64,000 nucleotides of DNA. Origin: Enterocola sp045654205 (GTDB lineage Bacteria; Bacteroidota; Bacteroidia; Bacteroidales; Paludibacteraceae). Below the pieces are notes generated by a model. The model was given only the letters and a program-made list of their open reading frames with translations. It searched no databases and had not been told where the DNA came from. The stretch's first letter is position 1, and each line of letters opens with the position of its first letter. A program made the position numbers and the translations under genes. Positions 59,035 through 64,000 of this stretch are shown here, in pieces. The stretch is from the NCBI GenBank assembly GCA_045654205.1, contig JAZOMZ010000028.1:84297-148296 (forward strand). Reading direction: 5' to 3'.

Positions 59035-61824
59035 TTGGATAAGAATATTCATATAAAAGGTGCTAGGGTTCACAACCTTAAAAATGTAGAACTAAAAATC
59101 CCTCGTAATTCCCTTGTGGTGATTACGGGGGTTTCTGGTAGTGGAAAGTCTTCTCTAGCGTTTGACACTCTTTATGCAGAGGGTCAGAGACGTTATGTGG
59201 AGAGTCTTTCTTCATATGCTCGTCAGTTTTTGGGTAGAAAGGCCAAACCAGAGGTAGATTTTATTACGGGGCTTCCTCCTGCTATTGCGGTGGAGCAAAA
59301 GGTGAAGACTCGTAATAGTCGTTCTACGGTGGGAACTTCTACCGAAATCTACGATTATTTAAGAAAACTATTTGCTAGAATAGGTGTAACGTATTCTCCT
59401 GTGTCAGGTAGAGTGGTAAAGAAGCATCAGATTTCTGATGTTTTGGAGTATATTTCTTCTAGAAACGAAGGCACTTCTATGGTCTTGACGGTGCCACTTA
59501 ATATGAATACTGGGCTTTCTAATGAGAAATATCGAGAGACCCTTTCTCAACAAGGTTTTACTCGTATCTATGCTGATAAGAATTTTCTTACATTAGACCA
59601 ATATTTTTCTGCTGAGACTTTAACTGCTGATGCAGAACTTCTTATAGAGCGTTTCTCTGTGCATTTTGGCGAAGATTTCTTGAATAGAATAGCAGATTCT
59701 GTGCAAACTGCATTTTATGAGGGAGCAGGAGTGTGTAGAGTAATTACTCTGAACGACAAAAGAGAAGAGGTGAGTAGGGTGGAATTTTCTCATAATTTTG
59801 AGGCGGATGGAATACGTTTTGAAGAACCTACAGAACAACTCTTTAGTTTTAATAGCCCACTTGGCGCTTGCCCAGAATGTGAAGGTTTTGGGTCTGTGAT
59901 AGGAATAGATGAGGATTTGGTTGTTCCAAATAAGTCGCTTTCTGTATTTTCTGGTGCTGTGGCCCCTTGGAGAGGCGAGAAGATGGGTGTGGATAGACAA
60001 CTTCTTATTACTCACGCACATAAGTTTAATTTTCCTATTCATAAGCCATATTTTGAACTATCAGCAGAGGAGAAAAAATTGCTTTGGACTGGTAATGAGT
60101 ATTTTGAGGGACTAGATGAGTTTTTTAGATTCTTAAAACAAAATCAATATAAGATTCAGTATAGAGTGATGCTGAGCAAATATCGTGGCAAGACTATTTG
60201 TTCTGCTTGCGGTGGAACTAGACTCAAAAAAGAGGCTACATATGTAAAAGTGGGCGGAAAATCTATCACTGAGCTTGTGAATATGCCTATTTCTGAGCTT
60301 AAGGAGTTTTTTGACAATCTTAAACTCAGTGAATATGAAACTGCAGCTTCAAAAAGATTGATTTTTGAGATAAATAATAGAATCCAATGTTTGATGGATG
60401 TTGGTCTCTCTTATTTAACACTAAATAGAGCGTCAAATACACTTTCTGGAGGAGAAAGTCAACGTATAAATTTGGTTTCTTCACTTGGTAGTTCTCTAGT
60501 TGGCTCGCTTTATGTGCTAGATGAACCTAGTATTGGCTTGCACCCAAGAGATACAGAGGCATTGATTAGTGTGCTGAAAAGACTTAGGGATATTGGTAAT
60601 ACAGTGGTGGTTGTGGAGCACGACAAAACTATGATGATGGCAGCCGATTGGATTATTGATATAGGACCAAATGCAGGTAGATTGGGTGGAGAAGTGATAT
60701 TGGAAGGTAATCCAAAGGATTTGATAAATAGTAAGATTGATTCTTCGGCTTCTAAAACATTGGAATATTTAAGGTCTAATGGCAGTGAATATACTGGTGT
60801 GTGTCGTACATCATCAAATTACATAGAACTAAAAGGATGTTGTGAGCATAATTTAAAGAATATTACTGTAAAATTCCCGCTTAATACTATTACTGTTGTT
60901 ACTGGTGTGTCTGGCTCTGGAAAGTCAACTTTAGTGAAGGATACGCTATATGCTGCGCTACTTCGTCATTTTGAACAACCAGTGGAAAGAGTAGGAAGTT
61001 TTGAGAGTATGACAGGTAGTTTGCATTTGCTCAAAGGTGTAGAACTTGTGGACCAAAATCCTATTGGAAAGTCTTCGCGCTCAAACCCTGCCACATATAT
61101 TAAGGCATACGATTATATTAGAAAACTATTTGCAGACCAACAACTTTCTAAACAGATGGGTTATACTGCAGCATATTTTTCTTTTAATACTCCTGGTGGA
61201 CGTTGCGAAAAATGTGAGGGAGAGGGTACTATAACAGTGCCAATGCAGTTTATGGCAGATGTGGTGCTTACTTGCGAGGAATGTGGAGGAAAGAGATTTA
61301 AATCTTCTATTTTGGAGGTGAAATACAAGGGCGCAAGTATATATGATGTGCTAGAAATGACTGTAAATCAGGCTGTGGAGTTTTTTTCTGACGAAAAATC
61401 TTCTACTTGCAAGGCTATAGTTGATAGATTGAGTTTGCTACAACAAGTGGGTCTTGGATATATAAAACTTGGTCAATCTTCTTCTTCGCTTTCTGGTGGT
61501 GAGAGCCAAAGGGTAAAACTTGCAGCATTCTTGGCTTCGGAAGGTGTTGGTCACCAAATGTTTATCTTTGATGAACCTACAACTGGTTTGCATAATGCAG
61601 ATATTCAGGTGCTTATGAATTCTTTCCAAAAACTTATAGAAAGAGGTCATAGCGTAATTATTATTGAACACAATATAGATGTAATAAAACAAGCAGATTA
61701 TATTATCGACTTAGGACCAGATGGTGGAGATAAGGGTGGATACCTTGTTTTCTCTGGCACTAGAGATGAAATATTAAACTGTAAAGAATCATATACAGGA
61801 CAATCATTATTAAACAATGCTTAA
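59035..61824 (+). CDS. uvrA: Excinuclease ABC subunit A
   Basis: A 929-residue DNA-damage recognition ATPase of nucleotide excision repair. Two ABC modules are visible, with Walker A GVSGSGKSSLAFDTL (about 33-47) and GVSGSGKSTLVKDTL (about 623-637), signature LSGGESQRI/LSGGESQRV, and zinc-finger Cys pairs (CPECEG, CSACGG, CEKCEG, CEECGG). The start is a TTG placed directly after the pfkA stop with no gap; no ATG is available near the family's usual N-terminus. It overlaps the next gene by 8 bp. Confidence 0.96.
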   Translation: MDKNIHIKGARVHNLKNVELKIPRNSLVVITGVSGSGKSSLAFDTLYAEGQRRYVESLSSYARQFLGRKAKPEVDFITGLPPAIAVEQKVKTRNSRSTVGTSTEIYDYLRKLFARIGVTYSPVSGRVVKKHQISDVLEYISSRNEGTSMVLTVPLNMNTGLSNEKYRETLSQQGFTRIYADKNFLTLDQYFSAETLTADAELLIERFSVHFGEDFLNRIADSVQTAFYEGAGVCRVITLNDKREEVSRVEFSHNFEADGIRFEEPTEQLFSFNSPLGACPECEGFGSVIGIDEDLVVPNKSLSVFSGAVAPWRGEKMGVDRQLLITHAHKFNFPIHKPYFELSAEEKKLLWTGNEYFEGLDEFFRFLKQNQYKIQYRVMLSKYRGKTICSACGGTRLKKEATYVKVGGKSITELVNMPISELKEFFDNLKLSEYETAASKRLIFEINNRIQCLMDVGLSYLTLNRASNTLSGGESQRINLVSSLGSSLVGSLYVLDEPSIGLHPRDTEALISVLKRLRDIGNTVVVVEHDKTMMMAADWIIDIGPNAGRLGGEVILEGNPKDLINSKIDSSASKTLEYLRSNGSEYTGVCRTSSNYIELKGCCEHNLKNITVKFPLNTITVVTGVSGSGKSTLVKDTLYAALLRHFEQPVERVGSFESMTGSLHLLKGVELVDQNPIGKSSRSNPATYIKAYDYIRKLFADQQLSKQMGYTAAYFSFNTPGGRCEKCEGEGTITVPMQFMADVVLTCEECGGKRFKSSILEVKYKGASIYDVLEMTVNQAVEFFSDEKSSTCKAIVDRLSLLQQVGLGYIKLGQSSSSLSGGESQRVKLAAFLASEGVGHQMFIFDEPTTGLHNADIQVLMNSFQKLIERGHSVIIIEHNIDVIKQADYIIDLGPDGGDKGGYLVFSGTRDEILNCKESYTGQSLLNNA

Positions 61825-62809
61825 ACAAATTAAATTTTGGCTTTCTAATGCCAGATATGTATCTCTACCACAGAGTTTACTTCCTTGTTTGCTTGCAATT
61901 TCACTTGCAAGTGGTGCTCCAGATTTTTCTTGGGGATTGAGTATATTAGCAGTCATTGGTGTGGTGCTTGCACACTTTGGTATGAACCTTGCCGACGACT
62001 ATTTCGATTATAAAAAGGACAACGGCAATGTGCGTGAGGTGCTTGCCGATGCTGGTATGCGTTCGCGTATTGCTAAATGTTCTTACCTTACCTCTGGTGA
62101 GGCTACTGTTAAGCAGTTGGCTATAGCTATAGCGGTGTATTTATTCCTTGCTTCTATTTGCGGAGGTGCGATATTATATTACAGAGGTATAAATGTTCTA
62201 TATATTGCTCTTATTGCTGGTTTCTTGGGAATAAATTATTCTGGTTATCCATTAAGACTTGGTTATTATGGACTAGGCGAACTTCTTATTGGCATAATGT
62301 TTGGACCACTTCTTATGGCAGGTGTATATCTTTCTGCCTCTGGTGAGCTTAGCGAGAGCGTAACTGCAATTTCTTGTGCAGTGGGATTTCTTGTTATGAA
62401 CATTGTGTATACTCATGCCATTATGGACTTAGAACCAGATAAAGCAATTGGTAAAATGACACTTGCAAGACTATTTGCAAAAAGAATTCCTATGCTTTTG
62501 TGGTCTGCTGTCTGTGTGTTTGCTCCATTTTTTATTATATCTGCATTGGTATATCTAGGTATGATTTCTCCTTGGAACTTGCTTGTTTTAGTACTGCTTC
62601 CTATGGCAATAGGTTTGTTTATTTCTGTATGTAAGTTTGCATATAATAAACCAGTAGACCTTAATCCAAAATGGTGGATGGGACCAATGGATATGTGGGA
62701 TAAAGTAAAAGCCGCTGGCATAGAGTGGTTTATGATTCGCTGGTATATGTGCAGAAACTTAGTAACATTCTTTTGTTTGATATTAATTATAGTAAACTTT
62801 ATAGTATGA
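61817..62809 (+). CDS. UbiA-family prenyltransferase
   Basis: A 330-residue membrane protein with about eight to nine helices. The first Asp-rich motif is NLADDYFDYKKD (about 56-67) and the second is DLEPDKAIGK (about 198-207); both bind the prenyl diphosphate through magnesium. The family attaches prenyl chains to aromatic rings (quinones, heme, chlorophyll) or glycerol phosphates. It is MenA-like in outline but contains an extra C-terminal segment (PKWWMGPMDMWDKVKAAGIEWF) that I do not place. It is coupled by ATGA overlap to a radical SAM gene, which suggests a joint lipid or quinone modification (inference). Confidence 0.85.
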   Translation: MLKQIKFWLSNARYVSLPQSLLPCLLAISLASGAPDFSWGLSILAVIGVVLAHFGMNLADDYFDYKKDNGNVREVLADAGMRSRIAKCSYLTSGEATVKQLAIAIAVYLFLASICGGAILYYRGINVLYIALIAGFLGINYSGYPLRLGYYGLGELLIGIMFGPLLMAGVYLSASGELSESVTAISCAVGFLVMNIVYTHAIMDLEPDKAIGKMTLARLFAKRIPMLLWSAVCVFAPFFIISALVYLGMISPWNLLVLVLLPMAIGLFISVCKFAYNKPVDLNPKWWMGPMDMWDKVKAAGIEWFMIRWYMCRNLVTFFCLILIIVNFIV

Positions 62810-63705
62810 ATCCATTTCATTATTTATATTTAGGGAAATGGTTTTTTGAAACTAGATTTTTAGGCAAAGAAAAACCACTTCAAACTGTGCTTTTTATTAC
62901 AAATCGTTGCAATTTGCAATGCAAACACTGCAGTGTATATAATAATGTGTCGCCACAGGATATGACTTATGCCGATGTAATAGAGCATCTTAAATATTCA
63001 TATAGTTTAGGTTCACGTTTTGTGGATTTTGAAGGTGGTGAGCCAACACTTTGGCGTCTCGAAGGCAAAACAGTAAATGACCTTATCGACGATGCAAAGA
63101 AAATAGGTTTCTATTCATGTACTATTACAACAAATGCTCAAAGAGACTTCTCTAATTCTCACGCAGACTCTATTTGGGTGAGTATGGATGGTGTGGGCAA
63201 ATATCACGATGCTGTGCGTGGTGAGGGTGCGTTTGCTCGCTTAGAAAAGAATATTGCAGCTTCTGGTCATAAGGCTCTTAGTGTAAATATGGTAGTAAAT
63301 ACCCTAAACTACGAATGTGTGGCAGAGGCTTTGGAATATGCAAAAAACAATCCTGCTATTAAGAATATCTCTATTAATATGCACACTCCGTTCCCAGGTA
63401 CTGAGCATCTTGCTCTTCCACAGGATATTAGAGAAAAAGTTGTAGATACAGTGATTGCTTATAAGAAAAAAGGTTATCCAATAATGAATTCAGTATCTGG
63501 TCTTAAACTAATGAAGCACAACAACTTCAAGAAAGAATGTTGGGTAACAAACTTCATTATTCAAGATGGCACTCGCCTGACAGAATGTGCAGGCAAAACC
63601 GTAGGTGTTTGCGACAAATGTGGTTTCTGCATGGCAGGTGAGATGAGGTCGGTTTTCAACTTCAAGCCTGATACGATATTAGCAGGACTTTCGCTTCGAA
63701 TGTAA
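62806..63705 (+). CDS. Radical SAM protein coupled to UbiA
   Basis: A 299-residue protein from the ATG at 62806, overlapping the prenyltransferase stop. The CX3CX2C cluster site is CNLQCKHC (Cys35, 39, 42), followed by the SAM-binding FEGGEPTLW. Five Cys near the C-terminus (KECW, TECAG, VCDKCGFC) could hold an auxiliary cluster as in SPASM-type enzymes, but the spacing is not canonical. The family is not firmly recognised; there is some likeness to HpnH-type enzymes acting on isoprenoid lipids, which would suit the neighbour. It is the last gene of the operon. Confidence 0.8.
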   Translation: MNPFHYLYLGKWFFETRFLGKEKPLQTVLFITNRCNLQCKHCSVYNNVSPQDMTYADVIEHLKYSYSLGSRFVDFEGGEPTLWRLEGKTVNDLIDDAKKIGFYSCTITTNAQRDFSNSHADSIWVSMDGVGKYHDAVRGEGAFARLEKNIAASGHKALSVNMVVNTLNYECVAEALEYAKNNPAIKNISINMHTPFPGTEHLALPQDIREKVVDTVIAYKKKGYPIMNSVSGLKLMKHNNFKKECWVTNFIIQDGTRLTECAGKTVGVCDKCGFCMAGEMRSVFNFKPDTILAGLSLRM

Positions 63706-63713
63706 TTTGAATT

Positions 63714-63753
63714 ATTTTAAAGGATGGACGCCTAAAAATCCCTCCTTTAAAAT
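63714..63753 (+). terminator. Hairpin after the porQ-uvrA operon
   Basis: An 11-bp stem ATTTTAAAGGA/TCCTTTAAAAT with an 18-nt loop, 9 bp after the stop. It lacks a strong T-tail, so it may be a weak terminator or a 3'-end stabiliser. Confidence 0.5.
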
Positions 63754-63781
63754 AAATCAAATGATTTCAAGCTTATACACA

Positions 63782-63816
63782 AAAAAATAGTTCCGAGTGG
63801 TTCGGAACTATTTTTT
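63782..63816. terminator. Bidirectional terminator
   Basis: A 15-bp perfect stem, AAAAAATAGTTCCGA/TCGGAACTATTTTTT, with a 5-nt loop, between the radical SAM gene and the convergent gene at the window edge. Confidence 0.9.
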
Positions 63817-63836
63817 GTTTATAGGGTTTCTAAAAA

Positions 63837-64000
63837 TTATTTTTTAGATTTTTTTTGACCTGCTTCTAGAGATTCTTTAAGAGCTGCAAGGCTTTCGATG
63901 TCACCTAGAGTAGTTTTTTCTACTGCTGGAGCTGCTGGAGCTTCTTCTTTTTTAGCTGCTTTTTTAGCTGCTTTTTTAGGAGCTTCTGCTACTTCTGCTG
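63837..64000 (-). CDS. Ala/Lys-rich C-terminal tail of an unidentified gene (partial)
   Basis: The minus strand is open from the window edge to a TAA at 63837-63839, 54 codons. It encodes a low-complexity run of Lys/Ala (APKKAAKKAAKKEEAPAAP), then TTLGDIESLAALKESLEAGQ and a basic end. Such tails occur on ribosomal and DNA-binding proteins of Bacteroidetes, and a ribosomal protein is a reasonable guess. The diagnostic part lies outside the window, so no name is given. Confidence 0.7.
   Translation of the reverse strand, partial: AEVAEAPKKAAKKAAKKEEAPAAPAVEKTTLGDIESLAALKESLEAGQKKSKK

Overview
The window comes from an AT-rich chromosome of a Bacteroidetes bacterium, almost certainly order Bacteroidales. 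Three things point there: a type IX secretion system (T9SS) operon in the order porP-K-L-M-N plus porG and porQ; many promoters of the Bacteroidetes type (TTTG, about 20 nt, TAnnTTTG); and household genes in arrangements typical of the phylum (AmgK-RapZ fusion next to a MurU-like gene, DUF2795, DUF4954, two Skp genes behind bamA). Genus cannot be fixed from the sequence alone.

Layout. 1-2.9 kb: a CrtI-like FAD oxidoreductase and a PaaK-like adenylate-forming ligase, then a convergent tRNA-Phe. 3-4.5 kb: three small genes (periplasmic HMA-fold-like protein, outer-membrane barrel, zinc-ribbon protein). 4.7-12.4 kb: a cell-surface operon with a secreted FN3-like protein, a 1756-residue beta-helix protein with a T9SS C-terminal signal, and a Cys-rich protein with a tripartite C-terminal sorting tail. 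12.4-17.8 kb, minus strand: MurU-like and AmgK-RapZ genes, a coiled-coil secreted protein and a TonB-dependent-receptor-like barrel. 18-28.6 kb: typA-folK-histidine kinase, dnaG, fmt, an Mpi-like serine invertase, purine nucleoside phosphorylase, lpxK, ilvE and aroQ. 28.6-34.9 kb is the most accessory-looking part: an AbiEi-like/Fic fusion with an array of phased operators, an esterase, a DUF2975/XRE pair, a lipoprotein and an AAA/DUF4143 ATPase. 34.9-43.5 kb: topB, then murI, two Skp genes, bamA, uppS and porG on the minus strand. 43.8-49.7 kb: porPKLMN, minus strand. 49.8-55.3 kb: DUF2795, cobalamin adenosyltransferase, methyltransferase, DUF4954, hflX and tonB. 55.5-63.7 kb: a tightly overlapping plus-strand operon porQ-cmk-ispH-pfkA-uvrA-ubiA-radical SAM. 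The window ends in the Ala/Lys-rich tail of a minus-strand gene.

How it fits together. The T9SS motor (PorL/PorM), the periplasmic ring (PorK/PorN), outer-membrane partners (PorP, PorG, PorQ), the barrel-assembly factor BamA with its Skp chaperones and a TonB all lie within about 18 kb, and a T9SS cargo lies in the same window. The porP and porG transcripts share an imperfect 31-nt promoter/leader element.

Most interesting signals: (1) six same-orientation copies of an operator spaced 31, 31, 31, 42 and 31 nt apart in front of the AbiEi-like/Fic gene; (2) the shared porP/porG leader element; (3) a 48-49 bp repeat that supplies the tail of folK and lies in the 5' region of lpxK; (4) a perfect 50-bp copy of the esterase gene start fused to a DUF2975 gene; (5) the Cys-rich protein with a sorting-like tail. 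All calls come from reading the sequence; no database search was run.
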